A DNA stretch of 64,000 nt from Candidatus Gastranaerophilales bacterium (GCA_944324845.1 CALUXX010000006.1:55650-119649), one strand, 5' to 3'. Counted from the stretch's first letter, positions 15,956 through 25,455 are shown. Program-made: numbers and translations. Notes: generated from the letters alone by a model not told the origin.

Positions 15956-16675
15956 TTATTCAGCTGAATTTTGGTGAATTGCTTGTTGTTTATTGATGTA
16001 TTCAATTTGCTCAGGGGTTAAAGTTTGTGCTTTCCCTTCATTATCTATGTAATTTGGTTGGACTTTGTCAGGATTATTTACTGTGTTTTGTTCTATGGAT
16101 GGTTCTATTTCAGGAGCTGGAATAGGTGATTCTTCTGTTTGTGGAATGGATTTACTATCTCCGTATATAAATTCATCCAAGCGTTCATCTGCTTCAATTC
16201 GCTGTTTTTCTGATTTTATGGCGTCATCCAAAAGTCCTTCCAATATTACTTTATATTCAGAGCTTTGTTTACAGCTTTTATATGAGTTAAGTGTGTTGTA
16301 TAAATCTTGAATATTATCAGTAGCTTTTTTAGTTTTTAGATTATCATAAGGCATTTTATCTTTTGTTAGATAATACATTTCTACTGCATTATGTTGTGCA
16401 TAATCAAGATAAACGCAAGCAACTCGTTTTAATGGAATTCTACTGTTCTTTTTTAATTTCATATTCAGAAAATCTGCATATTCCATATATTTGTAGTATT
16501 TTTCAGAAGTTGAAATTTGATTGTTTTTATCAACTGTTTCAAAATCAATTATTTCACTTAACTTTTGCAATTCAGTGTATGTAGAAAAAGAATATGAAAT
16601 TAGAGTAACTCCTATAATAAGAATTCCTGCACCTAACATAAGCATTTCATTATTCATTAGTATATTTTTGCTCAT
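15956..16675 (-). CDS. Single-pass membrane protein of unknown function
   Basis: 239 residues. One N-terminal transmembrane helix (about residues 11-30, MLMLGAGILIIGVTLISYSF) is followed by a mainly helical region with two cysteines (ACVYLDYA, SYKSCKQ) and a Pro/Glu/Gln-rich C-terminal third. The topology suggests a short cytoplasmic start and an exposed outer domain. A TATAAT box lies upstream and the gene is divergent from the exported pair at 16786. No known domain. Confidence 0.7.
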   Translation of the reverse strand: MSKNILMNNEMLMLGAGILIIGVTLISYSFSTYTELQKLSEIIDFETVDKNNQISTSEKYYKYMEYADFLNMKLKKNSRIPLKRVACVYLDYAQHNAVEMYYLTKDKMPYDNLKTKKATDNIQDLYNTLNSYKSCKQSSEYKVILEGLLDDAIKSEKQRIEADERLDEFIYGDSKSIPQTEESPIPAPEIEPSIEQNTVNNPDKVQPNYIDNEGKAQTLTPEQIEYINKQQAIHQNSAE

Positions 16676-16785
16676 AATATTCTCTTTCTTCTTGTATTTA
16701 TGCTAAAATATTCGTAGGTATATTATAGCAAATTTTCGAAATATTGGTATAATATGACTAAAGATTAATATCAGGAGTTAGGATT

Positions 16786-17388
16786 GTGAAAAAAATAGGA
16801 TTTATAGTTTCTTTGTTAGCAGTATTTATTTGTACAAGTGCAGTAGCAGAAGTTGTTACAACAAGAAGGGCGGCTCCTCAAAAACCAAAAGAGCAGGCAA
16901 AGACTGTTTCTAATACTGCCGTAAGTTCAAAACTTGCAAATAATATTATGACTTGTACTCCATATACAGAAATGCTTAATTCTGCATTTTTAGGCTTTCC
17001 TTTTAATTTTGCTATCAAGATTAATGGTTGGCAAAAAGATAAATGCGAAGTTGTTTTTACTGCGAACGTAACTATTAAAGCAACATATCAGACAATTGAG
17101 GGTCCTTATGATCATGTTGTTGACTCAAGAGATGAAGCTTTTGCTAAATGTTCTTTTACCAAACAGCAGCTTGAAAGAGTCGGGGATTCAATATTGCAGG
17201 AAGAAGCCCGTAAAAATGGTGCTAAAATGTTAAAAGATCCTGATGAGATTGATCTTTCAGAATTTAGTAATATGTCTGAAAATGATGAAGCCCTTATGGA
17301 TATTATATTCAGACAAGGAGCTTGTAGTTTGTCTACCGGTAATAATCAACCTATTAATTTGAAAGGTTTTGGTCTTTTTGGATTTTAA
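16786..17388 (+). CDS. Exported Cys-containing protein (tandem paralogue 1)
   Basis: 200 residues with a signal peptide ending SAVAE. The start is GTG, with AGGAG 8 nt upstream, and TATAAT lies near 16750. The mature part carries CTPY, then INGWQKDKCEVVF, a later AKCSF and a final GACSL. The following protein has matching CEPF, INGWVDNKCKYAL, IECDF and GRSCKI positions, so the two are tandem duplicates with four conserved cysteines, probably disulfide-bonded in the periplasm. They are separated by 20 nt. Function unknown. Confidence 0.75.
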   Translation: MKKIGFIVSLLAVFICTSAVAEVVTTRRAAPQKPKEQAKTVSNTAVSSKLANNIMTCTPYTEMLNSAFLGFPFNFAIKINGWQKDKCEVVFTANVTIKATYQTIEGPYDHVVDSRDEAFAKCSFTKQQLERVGDSILQEEARKNGAKMLKDPDEIDLSEFSNMSENDEALMDIIFRQGACSLSTGNNQPINLKGFGLFGF

Positions 17389-17408
17389 TAAGTATAGAGG
17401 AAATAAAT

Positions 17409-18068
17409 ATGAAAAAGATTTTAACATTATTAACTTTAGCAATAATTGTATCATTGCAACCTACAGTAAATGCACTAACTACAGTGAAGGTTGATGATCA
17501 AAAAGATATTAACAAAGGTACGGTAACACAGATAATGACCAAAAAAGCTGCCGAAAGTGCTGAATTGGAAGCTAAAAAAGTAGAACTTACAAATCGTTAT
17601 CTAAACAATATTAGAACTTGTGAACCTTTTCATTATAGTCAATATATTGACATTTTTGGCTTGAAAGTTGATTTAAAAATCGATATAAACGGTTGGGTTG
17701 ATAATAAGTGCAAGTATGCACTATCAGGTAAAATCGGTGGTTTAGGTAAAGATATTAAAGAGGTTTTTGAATTAAATATTCCTGATGAAACAATAAGTAA
17801 ATTTGAGCCTAAGATTGAATGTGATTTTACAAAGAAGGATTTGAATACAATAGTTGCAGCAATTATTGCACGTGGGGAAAGAAATGAAGTGATGGTTGCA
17901 CAAATGTTGGAATCACCAGAGAAGAAATATACTGAAAAGAAACCGGAGTTAACACCAGAGGAAGCAAAGTTGATATCATTACTTACAAATGGTCGTTCTT
18001 GCAAGATTATAAATAAAGAAGAGTTGATGAATAGCTTTTCTGAGGTAATGAATTCAGGTGGTTTATAA
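17409..18068 (+). CDS. Exported Cys-containing protein (tandem paralogue 2)
   Basis: 219 residues, signal peptide ending TVNALT, GAGGAAA before the ATG. It shares the four-cysteine framework and the INGW...KC block with the gene just upstream and is longer by a Lys/Glu-rich insertion (about residues 160-190). Its end meets or slightly overlaps the start of the alpha/beta-hydrolase gene, so the three genes form one transcription unit. No family name recognised. Confidence 0.75.
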   Translation: MKKILTLLTLAIIVSLQPTVNALTTVKVDDQKDINKGTVTQIMTKKAAESAELEAKKVELTNRYLNNIRTCEPFHYSQYIDIFGLKVDLKIDINGWVDNKCKYALSGKIGGLGKDIKEVFELNIPDETISKFEPKIECDFTKKDLNTIVAAIIARGERNEVMVAQMLESPEKKYTEKKPELTPEEAKLISLLTNGRSCKIINKEELMNSFSEVMNSGGL

Positions 18069-18069
18069 T

Positions 18070-18792
18070 TTGAATGAAGTACTATTAAAAACAGAAGACA
18101 ATATTGATATTAAGATTAATCACTACGCAAATGATAAAGATGAGGTTGTTATTATTTGTCCCGGGTGGTTTATGACTAAAGATTCTAAATCTATCAAAAA
18201 TCTTTCAAGAACCTTAAGATCATTTTGTGATGTAATTACAATGGATTTTAGGGGTCATGGGAAAAGTGGTGGTTTTTATACTTTTACGGCAAATGAAGAG
18301 AAAGATTTGGCAATAGTGGTTGAATTTGCAAAAAGAAAGTATAAAAAAGTTTCGTTGATGGGTTTTTCTCTTGGCGGAGCTTTGGTTTTACTTCATAGTG
18401 CAAAGGATTCCGATATTGATAAGAATATTGTAGTTTCGGCTCCTGCTGATTTTTACAAAATTGAAAATCATATGTATTCGCCTAATGCGTGGTATCCAAC
18501 TTTATTTCAGAAGTTTGAACCTAAAAGATGGGTTTCAATAAGACCTGGAAATCCATTTTTACCTAAAGAAAAGCCTATTGATGTTATTAAAAATGTTAAG
18601 TCTCCAACATTATTTTTGGCTGGTGAAAATGATCCTACTGTTTTTCCTTGGCATACTGAGCTTTTATATAATGAGGCAGTGTGTAAAAAATCTTATAAAT
18701 TATTTGAAAATGCAAACCACGCAGAAGATTTGTTTAATGATTATCCTATGAAATTTATAAAATTGTGTAAAAAATGGTTAATTGAAGATTAG
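18070..18792 (+). CDS. Alpha/beta hydrolase
   Basis: About 240 residues. Seen: oxyanion-hole region CPGWFM, the RGHG turn, the nucleophile elbow GFSLGG, a late acid in GENDPTV and the catalytic His in NANHAEDLF. That completes a Ser-Asp-His triad, so the protein should be an active esterase or lipase-like hydrolase with unknown substrate. AGGTGG lies 8 nt before a TTG at 18070. A GTG at 18058 is an alternative that overlaps the previous gene. No signal peptide, so cytoplasmic. Convergent 4-bp overlap with the next gene. Confidence 0.88.
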   Translation: MNEVLLKTEDNIDIKINHYANDKDEVVIICPGWFMTKDSKSIKNLSRTLRSFCDVITMDFRGHGKSGGFYTFTANEEKDLAIVVEFAKRKYKKVSLMGFSLGGALVLLHSAKDSDIDKNIVVSAPADFYKIENHMYSPNAWYPTLFQKFEPKRWVSIRPGNPFLPKEKPIDVIKNVKSPTLFLAGENDPTVFPWHTELLYNEAVCKKSYKLFENANHAEDLFNDYPMKFIKLCKKWLIED

Positions 18793-19499
18793 TAACGCTT
18801 TTCTCCGGTTCCTGAACGGTATCCGCAGAAACCGTAAATAAATGGTAATGCTCTTTCTACATGCAATTTGTCTGCAAATGGAATTTTGGCTAGTACACAA
18901 ATAGCAACCGCATCATCAAGGTTTGAAATCATATCAACCCATTTTAATTCTCTTTCAGGTTTTTTAGCTTCTTTACCGTCTCTTAGTCTGTTAAATATTT
19001 CAAGTGAGGCATTTGTTCCTACCAAAACACCTGCTATTGAACCTATTGTTTTAGTTATGTTGTTATTTATTTTAGGGTTTTTGGATTTTTCACAAAAGGC
19101 AATAATACTATCTATCAATAACATTGGTATTGTTGTTAATGCCATTTGATAAGCTCCTTCTTTCCATTTCTTTTTCATGTCTTCTTTTTTATCGCCTATT
19201 GAACTTACTAATATTCCTCCAATATTGCCTCCGGCTGCCATCATTAGCATCTCTTTGAGTCCATATTTTACTTGGAATATATTTTTAGTGTTTTGTTTTT
19301 TCATATACATTGCTAATGGTATTGCGACTCCTATTGCAGAACCGATTCCTGCCATTAGTTTATCTTTTGTGGTTAATGTATTATTTGGGGCTTTTCTTTG
19401 CATGTTAATTTGTCCGTATGAAATTTCCCTTTTCCCTGCTTGAAAATTTGCCATACGGTATTGCTGGGTTATATTCGGAGTAATTATATCTATTGGCAT
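18789..19499 (-). CDS. Membrane protein of unknown function
   Basis: 236 residues. Hydrophobic segments at about 50-66, 83-101, 121-138 and 150-166 are rich in Gly and Ala (GIGSAIGVAIPLAMY, MMAAGGNIGGILVSSIG, TIGSIAGVLVGTNAS), with basic loops between. The N-terminus is polar. I recognise no domain. The Gly-rich helices resemble those in the protein at 35356-36657, another unknown of this window. TATAAT lies about 20 nt upstream of the ATG with GGAA in between. Confidence 0.7.
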   Translation of the reverse strand: MPIDIITPNITQQYRMANFQAGKREISYGQINMQRKAPNNTLTTKDKLMAGIGSAIGVAIPLAMYMKKQNTKNIFQVKYGLKEMLMMAAGGNIGGILVSSIGDKKEDMKKKWKEGAYQMALTTIPMLLIDSIIAFCEKSKNPKINNNITKTIGSIAGVLVGTNASLEIFNRLRDGKEAKKPERELKWVDMISNLDDAVAICVLAKIPFADKLHVERALPFIYGFCGYRSGTGEKRY

Positions 19500-19584
19500 A
19501 AATAAAATTCCATTATATTCGAGGTAATATCTCTATAGATATCACAGTCGATTTTATAATAGAACAAAAGAAAAAATTTTTCTA

Positions 19585-20601
19585 CTACATTCTTATTCTA
19601 AATGGTATATATACTATGTCATCAATTCCGATAGGGCGAATTGTCCATTTTGCATTATTTATGAAGTCATTAACAGCTATTGTGCTAATTGTTTCATCAT
19701 CTTTATATGTTGCGTTATAGTTTCTTACTAATCTATGATTTCGATCGTATATTCTTTCTTCTGTAACATTCCCATTTTCATCTCGGATAAAATAGGTTTC
19801 CAAATATAAATCAGGAATATTTTTATCATAGAATTTAAATTTGTCGTTATTTAGTTGACAGAATTTTTCTATTTCTCCATTTTGTGAATATTTTATGTGT
19901 TTTTCGCTTGAATAGTAATATTCTTCTATTTTGTTACCTTCAGGTGTTGTTTTTACATAGCGATATATGTGGTTATTAGAAATATTTGGTTTTCTATCTA
20001 ATTTTTCTATGTATTTTAATTCATCGTGTCGTTTTGTATAGGTTTTGCATTCTTCAACAAAACCGTCGTTATCGTAGGTACAACTTTTATAAGTATTATC
20101 TGGTGTTGGTTGTTTTAATAGTGTTATATTTTTTGTATCAAAATACTTTCCGTCTTTGGTAAGTATTTCAGATTTTGCTATGTTGTTTTCATTATCGATA
20201 AAGTTTGGAATCCATTCTTTTGTCAGTCTGTTTTGATAGGAATATTTTTCTATTTCCGGTGATATTTCAGGAATACAGAATGATGGGTTTTCTCCAGTAA
20301 AACAGTTTTCGTTATTTCTATTTATATTGAACATAATAAGTTCTAGTGTATTTATTCCGTTTTGTGCTATGTATAAATAAGCTTGTTTCTTATTTGTTTC
20401 AAAATATTCATTTGGCCAATTTGCTGAAAAGCTTATTCCATCGTTATCTGCAGTTGCTTGAAGTTTATTTATGAATTCTATATTCATCTTTTTTTCAAGT
20501 TGATTTATGCCATTTATAGTTTCAAATTTTGATTCGGCTGCTTGGCATAATTCTGCACATAGAAATATATTCAAAAGTATTGCAATTATCTTTTTCGACA
20601 T
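19585..20601 (-). CDS. Exported protein with YD-like segments
   Basis: 338 residues with a signal peptide ending LCQAA. The mature protein is beta-rich, with repeated short pieces of the type EYYYSSEKHIKYSQNGEIE and ETYFIRDENGNVTEERIYDRN that recall YD/MORN-like antiparallel repeats seen in surface proteins. Two cysteine pairs (NCFTGENPSFC and CTYDNDGFVEEC) suggest disulfides. GAAGGG is upstream of the ATG, though somewhat far. Single-gene unit. No specific function supported. Confidence 0.7.
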   Translation of the reverse strand: MSKKIIAILLNIFLCAELCQAAESKFETINGINQLEKKMNIEFINKLQATADNDGISFSANWPNEYFETNKKQAYLYIAQNGINTLELIMFNINRNNENCFTGENPSFCIPEISPEIEKYSYQNRLTKEWIPNFIDNENNIAKSEILTKDGKYFDTKNITLLKQPTPDNTYKSCTYDNDGFVEECKTYTKRHDELKYIEKLDRKPNISNNHIYRYVKTTPEGNKIEEYYYSSEKHIKYSQNGEIEKFCQLNNDKFKFYDKNIPDLYLETYFIRDENGNVTEERIYDRNHRLVRNYNATYKDDETISTIAVNDFINNAKWTIRPIGIDDIVYIPFRIRM

Positions 20602-20699
20602 AATGTAAATCTCTGATCCCTTCTTTACATTGAGTATTTTATTGAAAAATAATTGCGCTTACATCGTCTAACAATATTAGAATGCTTATTGTATATCAA

Positions 20700-21467
20700 C
20701 TATACTAGTGAAAGTTTAGCTTTTGTCAAATCATTTTTTTGAGGTTTTAGTTTACGTAAATTTTCAATTCTATGCATAATATTTGTTGCTTTTTCATCAT
20801 TAGGTTGGGCTGATAAAAATTTTCTATAATATCGTTTTGCCTCATTTGATTTGCCTAATTTATCAAAACACATACCAATTTCTGAATAGATGTTTGTGTA
20901 ATTTGGATTTATTTTTAGAGCATTAAGATATAAATTTAGTGCTTGGTTGTATAGCCCCATTTTTGATAGCAAATAGGATTTTCTTAAGTAAGAACTTAGA
21001 TATGTTGGTGAATTTTCTATAAGTTTTTGGTAAATCATCATTGCCATATCAGGTTCTTCACATTGCTCGTGGGCAAGTCCAAGATGATAAATAATTTCAG
21101 GGTTCTCCGGTTCAAGTTGAATTGCTTGAATAAAACATTTTATAGCCTTGCATGGAACTTCATCTTTTAAATGACAAAGTCCTAATTCGTAAAAATATTC
21201 ATAATTGTCAGAATCAAGCAAAACTGCTTTTTCTAAATTTTCAATGGCTTTATCAAGTTTGTCTTGATTTTTGTAGCATACACCCAATGAAAAATATATT
21301 TCAGCATTGTTTCGCTCTGTTAAAAGTGCATTCAAATAATTAGCAACGGCTTGTTTGTATGATTTTTGTGCTTTAAAAACATCCCCCTTTTGTTTAAAGG
21401 TGTTCTTTGAAATCTTCTTTGAAACAAGGGGACTCATATAACACGACTTAGTTTTACTGCTACTCAA
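20700..21467 (-). CDS. TPR-repeat protein
   Basis: 255 residues, at least five tetratricopeptide repeats between about residues 22 and 235, with the usual small/large pattern (YFSLGVCYKNQDKLDKAIENLEKA, YYELGLCHLKDEVPCKAIKCFIQA, and so on). Such repeats make a scaffold for protein partners. No signal peptide. The start is probably TTG at 21467, with AGAGG 9 nt upstream; the first ATG is at residue 11. A basic C-terminal tail follows the repeats. Partner unknown. Confidence 0.85.
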   Translation of the reverse strand: MSSSKTKSCYMSPLVSKKISKNTFKQKGDVFKAQKSYKQAVANYLNALLTERNNAEIYFSLGVCYKNQDKLDKAIENLEKAVLLDSDNYEYFYELGLCHLKDEVPCKAIKCFIQAIQLEPENPEIIYHLGLAHEQCEEPDMAMMIYQKLIENSPTYLSSYLRKSYLLSKMGLYNQALNLYLNALKINPNYTNIYSEIGMCFDKLGKSNEAKRYYRKFLSAQPNDEKATNIMHRIENLRKLKPQKNDLTKAKLSLV

Positions 21468-21548
21468 CTCTTCTTACCTCTTCTTGTTTATTGTAGGTTT
21501 TATTTATGTTTTGTTGAACAATCAAGAGATTTAAAGATTAATCAACCA

Positions 21549-21578
21549 TTGGATTTATTCTTGTACTTGTGGTATAAC
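21549..21578 (+). promoter_or_regulatory. Promoter giving a leaderless mRNA
   Basis: TTGGAT, 18 nt, TATAAC with an upstream TGTGG that could serve as an extended -10, then 6 nt to the ATG at 21585. Confidence 0.5.
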
Positions 21579-21584
21579 TTAAGT

Positions 21585-22412
21585 ATGAGAAGTAGAAAGA
21601 TTATTATAGGGATAGTTGGTTTATTATTGATATCTTCAGGCATGACATTTGGGGATGAAGTTCAGCTTGGAAAAGTTGAGCAGGCAAAAATTCAATTACC
21701 GAAAGTCGATTGTAAAGATCAGGGTTCTTTAGTTATCAGTGAGCAGGAAATTATGGATGAAATAGTTAAACTGCAAAAAGAAAAAGATATGGAAGATATT
21801 GATAATCTTTGGAAAGGAACTGTTGAAAATAATCAGGTAATAGGTTTTGCTCTTAAGAAATTATCTACTCCTGAAAGTCAGAGAAGAATACATTCTTCAT
21901 TGATGGCAAAAACTCTTTCTGCGATTGTATCAGGTGCAGCCCTTGCCCCGGCTTTAATCGGAGCTGATTATGCTATTCAGTCAGGAAGTTACGCTGCTGG
22001 TAGAATGGTTCAAAATTTTATAAACAGAAAGAATGTTCCGCAAGAAATTCCTTTGACAGATACTGAATTGATTGAACTTGCAGGACTTGTTGAAAGTTTG
22101 CAGGATAAGATTATTAATGCTTATTATAATTACAAAAATACACTATCTCAGTTAAAAGAAATTCGTTCAAGAGAAATGTTGTATAGCAAAAATTATGCAA
22201 AAGCAATGGATGAAGAAGACTTTTTAGAAATTGCGATTTCTTCTGCTATGTATAAAGATATGCAAATTGAAGAATTAAAATATGAGCAAATGGCAAAGAA
22301 GTATCATTTGGAATTGCAACGTTTAGCAGGAAAAAAGGTTGTCGATAACTTAAACATGTATCAGTACGATTATAATTCTGCTTTGGTAGGAGGTAATAAT
22401 GCTAAGAAATAA
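21585..22412 (+). CDS. Exported helical protein (tandem paralogue 1)
   Basis: About 275 residues. A signal peptide or anchor (IIIGIVGLLLISSG) is followed by a mainly helical protein with a hydrophobic Ala/Gly-rich hairpin at about 112-138. I start it at the ATG at 21585, which the promoter at 21549 abuts. The ATG at 21549 lies inside that promoter. The block LWKGTVENNQVIGFALKKLSTP and the later LVESLQDKIINAYYNYKNTL match the next protein's LWQGAAMQSDTINFALYKLANP and KVEDLQQRTVDLYYDYMSAK. The genes overlap by 14 bp. A periplasmic coiled-coil role, as in TolC-like export partners, is possible but unproven. Confidence 0.72.
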   Translation: MRSRKIIIGIVGLLLISSGMTFGDEVQLGKVEQAKIQLPKVDCKDQGSLVISEQEIMDEIVKLQKEKDMEDIDNLWKGTVENNQVIGFALKKLSTPESQRRIHSSLMAKTLSAIVSGAALAPALIGADYAIQSGSYAAGRMVQNFINRKNVPQEIPLTDTELIELAGLVESLQDKIINAYYNYKNTLSQLKEIRSREMLYSKNYAKAMDEEDFLEIAISSAMYKDMQIEELKYEQMAKKYHLELQRLAGKKVVDNLNMYQYDYNSALVGGNNAKK

Positions 22413-24018
22413 ACTTTTACTATTTTCTATAACTGCTGCAATGGCAGTGTTACCAGCATTTTCTAATGAAATATTGCCAGATATGGAATTCCCGAAACCT
22501 CCGGCATTTAGAGTCGGGATATCTGATTTGCCTGAAACTCAATATATTCAAGCTGAAGAAGATAAAACTTCTGCAACCGAAAAAACTTATGCAAGAGTTG
22601 ATAATTCTCGCGAAGCGGAAATTGCTGATTATACTTATGCTGATTTAGATTTAAAAAGAATGTCAAAAGAGATTTCGCAGGAATTAGATTATGATGGTCA
22701 GGATATGCTTTCTGATTTGTCATTGCTTTGGCAGGGTGCTGCGATGCAAAGTGATACTATAAATTTTGCATTATATAAATTGGCTAACCCTGATGCTGAT
22801 AAACCTGATGAAAAATCTATAAAAAAAGTTTTAACTACAATCGCAAGCATGTCAACTCTTGTTGGTGCAAGTATTGGTAATCCTTTGATTGCCGGAACTT
22901 CTTTAATAAGCGGTAATGTTTTAGGAATTATGACACAAGATACAAAAGCTCTTAACTATAAATATACAAGAGTTAATGACGCTGATATGATTATTTTAAT
23001 CAGGAAAGTAGAAGATTTGCAGCAACGTACTGTTGATTTGTATTATGATTATATGAGTGCGAAAAAACAATTTGAATTGGTAAATGATTTGGTAGATGAG
23101 CGCAGGACAAAGTTTGAATATGCTCAGGCAAATAATGCACCTAGAGAGTTAGTGGTAATTACAGATGCTTATTATAGAACAGCTCTTGATAAACAACGTA
23201 CTGCAAAGTCTGAATTCTTATCTAAACGTGCTGCGTTAGAGCAATTCGTAGGGAATGAAACACTTCTTCAATTCGAAAATGAATTAATCGCAAGAGAAAA
23301 TGGGGAAAAGAAAACAACAGAAACTGCAGATAAGCAAGAGCAAGATGCTGAATATTCAAAAACTGTTCAAAATGTAGAACAATATACTAAAAATGCTAAT
23401 AATGAACCTAATAATATGGCTTCTGCCGAAGTGAAAGATTTGGATGTTCAAACAGAATCTCAAGTTGAAACTAAAGCTGATGTGCAACAGGTTCAATTAA
23501 GAGATTACGAGCAAAACAAATTAAATATTGCCGAAAATAAAACAGAACCTAGTTCAGATAAACTAACTGGATTGTCATCTAACTTAGAACAAGATGAAGA
23601 TAGTGCAAAGGCTGATGATTCTAAAAAGGCAAAGAAAAAAGCAAAAGCTGAAAAGAAAGAAAAAAAAGAGAAACCTGTTAAGAAAAAGAAAATAAATGAG
23701 CATTTAATCTTCTTACATCCTGAAAGAGAAAATCAGCCACAGGAGCAAGCTCAAACGGAATCTAATAACGAAGAAGAAACACAAACAAAATCAAAATCAA
23801 GATTTAAGTCTGATAAGAAAGATAATTCACAACAGCAGGAGCAGCCGGCTGAACTTCCAAAATTAGAACAGCCTAAACCAAAGATGCAAAATTCTATTGA
23901 TACATCAAAACTTCTGCCACTTGATGAAATAAAACCTCCACAATTAAATGGTGGATATTCAATTCATAGTGATTATGATTTCGGAGATTATTATGGAGAT
24001 GATTCCGTACCGCTCTAA
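22399..24018 (+). CDS. Exported helical protein with charged C-terminus (tandem paralogue 2)
   Basis: 539 residues, signal peptide ending PAFSNE. Residues ~90-300 repeat the helical domain of the upstream protein, including an Ala/Gly-rich hydrophobic segment around 150-172. The last ~240 residues are low-complexity and highly charged (Lys/Glu/Gln, with KAKKKAKAEKKEKKEK) and probably disordered. GGAGG is 8 nt before the ATG, inside the upstream gene. The end overlaps the lipoate-ligase start by about 20 nt, so these three genes are translationally coupled. Confidence 0.75.
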   Translation: MLRNKLLLFSITAAMAVLPAFSNEILPDMEFPKPPAFRVGISDLPETQYIQAEEDKTSATEKTYARVDNSREAEIADYTYADLDLKRMSKEISQELDYDGQDMLSDLSLLWQGAAMQSDTINFALYKLANPDADKPDEKSIKKVLTTIASMSTLVGASIGNPLIAGTSLISGNVLGIMTQDTKALNYKYTRVNDADMIILIRKVEDLQQRTVDLYYDYMSAKKQFELVNDLVDERRTKFEYAQANNAPRELVVITDAYYRTALDKQRTAKSEFLSKRAALEQFVGNETLLQFENELIARENGEKKTTETADKQEQDAEYSKTVQNVEQYTKNANNEPNNMASAEVKDLDVQTESQVETKADVQQVQLRDYEQNKLNIAENKTEPSSDKLTGLSSNLEQDEDSAKADDSKKAKKKAKAEKKEKKEKPVKKKKINEHLIFLHPERENQPQEQAQTESNNEEETQTKSKSRFKSDKKDNSQQQEQPAELPKLEQPKPKMQNSIDTSKLLPLDEIKPPQLNGGYSIHSDYDFGDYYGDDSVPL

Positions 24019-24640
24019 TACAGGCGAGCAAAACATGGCAATAGATGCCGAAATTTTAGATTCGGCTATAGATAAAAATTTAAAAACTCCTATATTTAGA
24101 TTGTATGGATGGGAGCCGGCATGTGTTTCGCTTGGAAGAAATCAAAAAGATGATTTTATAAATTATGATGTTTTGAAAAAACATAATATTGATGTTGTAA
24201 GAAGATTGACCGGAGGAAGGGCTCTTTTGCATGACAACGAAATAACGTATAGTTTTGTATGTCCTGTTTCATATCTTGAAAATGGTGAACATGTTGTATC
24301 TTCTTACAAGGAAATTTCTCAAATTCTTATTGATAAATTTAAAAAATTAGGGATAGAACTTGATTTTGGAACTTCCAAAGCAATAAGAACTAAGTTTGAT
24401 TATTGTATGTTGTTATCAACAGGCGCTGATTTGTGTTACCAAAATAAAAAACTTATAGGTTCTGCTCAGTGTCGTAAAAATGGTTATATTCTTCAACATG
24501 GTTCTATTTTGTATGATTATGATAAAGAACTTTTAGAAGATATTTTTAATGAAGAAATTGATACTAATAGTATTACTACAATAAAAGAAATTGATAAAAA
24601 TTTGACAAAAGAAAAAGTGATTGAGATACTTAGTTCATAA
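23999..24640 (+). CDS. Lipoate-protein ligase / octanoyltransferase family protein
   Basis: About 213 residues. The BPL/LplA/LipB fold is recognised by MAIDAEILD, CVSLGRNQ, RRLTGGRALLHDNEITYS and KKLIGSAQCRKNGYILQHGSI, which match motifs of LipM/LplA-type enzymes. They attach octanoate or lipoate to 2-oxoacid dehydrogenase or glycine-cleavage proteins. Whether it uses ATP-activated lipoate or octanoyl-ACP cannot be told from these motifs. The start at 23999 gives the family's usual N-terminus (MIPYRSNTGEQNMAID). Upstream ATGs lie within the previous gene. No lipoyl-domain substrate gene is in the window. Confidence 0.88.
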   Translation: MIPYRSNTGEQNMAIDAEILDSAIDKNLKTPIFRLYGWEPACVSLGRNQKDDFINYDVLKKHNIDVVRRLTGGRALLHDNEITYSFVCPVSYLENGEHVVSSYKEISQILIDKFKKLGIELDFGTSKAIRTKFDYCMLLSTGADLCYQNKKLIGSAQCRKNGYILQHGSILYDYDKELLEDIFNEEIDTNSITTIKEIDKNLTKEKVIEILSS

Positions 24641-24669
24641 GTAATAAAAACAGGAGAGACAGCAAGTAA

Positions 24670-25425
24670 ATGAATGTGGATAGCAGGTTTAATCGAGCAA
24701 TATTATCAGTGATAATTTTAATAACTATAGTTGTTAGTTTTGGATTTTTAGTTTGTCACTTTTATAATATTTCAATGCAAAAAGTTGCTATAACTAAGTT
24801 GAAAAGTATACATGCTGAGTTAATTCAGGCATCAAGAATATCTTCTATGGTTCATAATGAAGATATGGGAAATTTTCAAATGGATATGCCTATAAATCTT
24901 TTTGCAGAAAAATATTTTACTCCGTATCTTAGAATAGATTCATACTGTAAAGGAAATCAAGATAGTTGTTGGAATTCTCCTCAATATAAAGATTTAAAAG
25001 GTAATGCTTATTTTAATAAATCTTTGTATAGTGTTGTTTTAACAGATGGATCTGTCGTTGGATTTAATAAAGGTAAAAATAATATAATTACTCTAATTGT
25101 CGATGTTAATGGTAAGGTAAAACCTAATAAATTGGGACAGGATGTATTTTTGTTTTCTCTATATAATACCGAAAATCATCCTGAAATATGTGAAAAATCA
25201 GAATATGACAAGCTTTCAATATATAGCGGAATTCATCTTGGCGGAGTTGATAAGTGTGGAATTCCGCATGATACATATTCTTATATAGATTTAGTGAGTG
25301 ATAATTTTGAAGACGGTTGTAATAAAAAAGCATCTTCATCAACTAATGGTTTTGGTGTAGGTAGTGCTTGTTTAGCAGTGTTAAAATTGAATGCTTGGGC
25401 TGTTGATAAAAATTATCCTTGGTAG
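24670..25425 (+). CDS. Type IV pilin-like / pseudopilin-like protein
   Basis: 251 residues. A single N-terminal hydrophobic helix (about 10-30) is followed by a helical neck and a Cys-containing globular head. The segment DVNGKVKPNKLGQDVFLFSL and the C-terminal GVGSACLAVLKLNAWAVDKNYPW resemble the heads of pseudopilins with a bound-ion loop. The classical prepilin peptidase site (GFTLxE) is not present before the helix, so it may be an uncleaved or diverged pilin-like protein. AGGAGA precedes the ATG. No pilus assembly genes are close by. Confidence 0.65.
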   Translation: MNVDSRFNRAILSVIILITIVVSFGFLVCHFYNISMQKVAITKLKSIHAELIQASRISSMVHNEDMGNFQMDMPINLFAEKYFTPYLRIDSYCKGNQDSCWNSPQYKDLKGNAYFNKSLYSVVLTDGSVVGFNKGKNNIITLIVDVNGKVKPNKLGQDVFLFSLYNTENHPEICEKSEYDKLSIYSGIHLGGVDKCGIPHDTYSYIDLVSDNFEDGCNKKASSSTNGFGVGSACLAVLKLNAWAVDKNYPW

Positions 25426-25455
25426 TACAATCAAAGTTGATAGGATTTTAATTAT

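Noticed and set aside
23948..23998. Earlier start for the lipoate ligase
   Set aside because: It would add 17 residues from within the previous gene. The family N-terminus fits the ATG at 23999.
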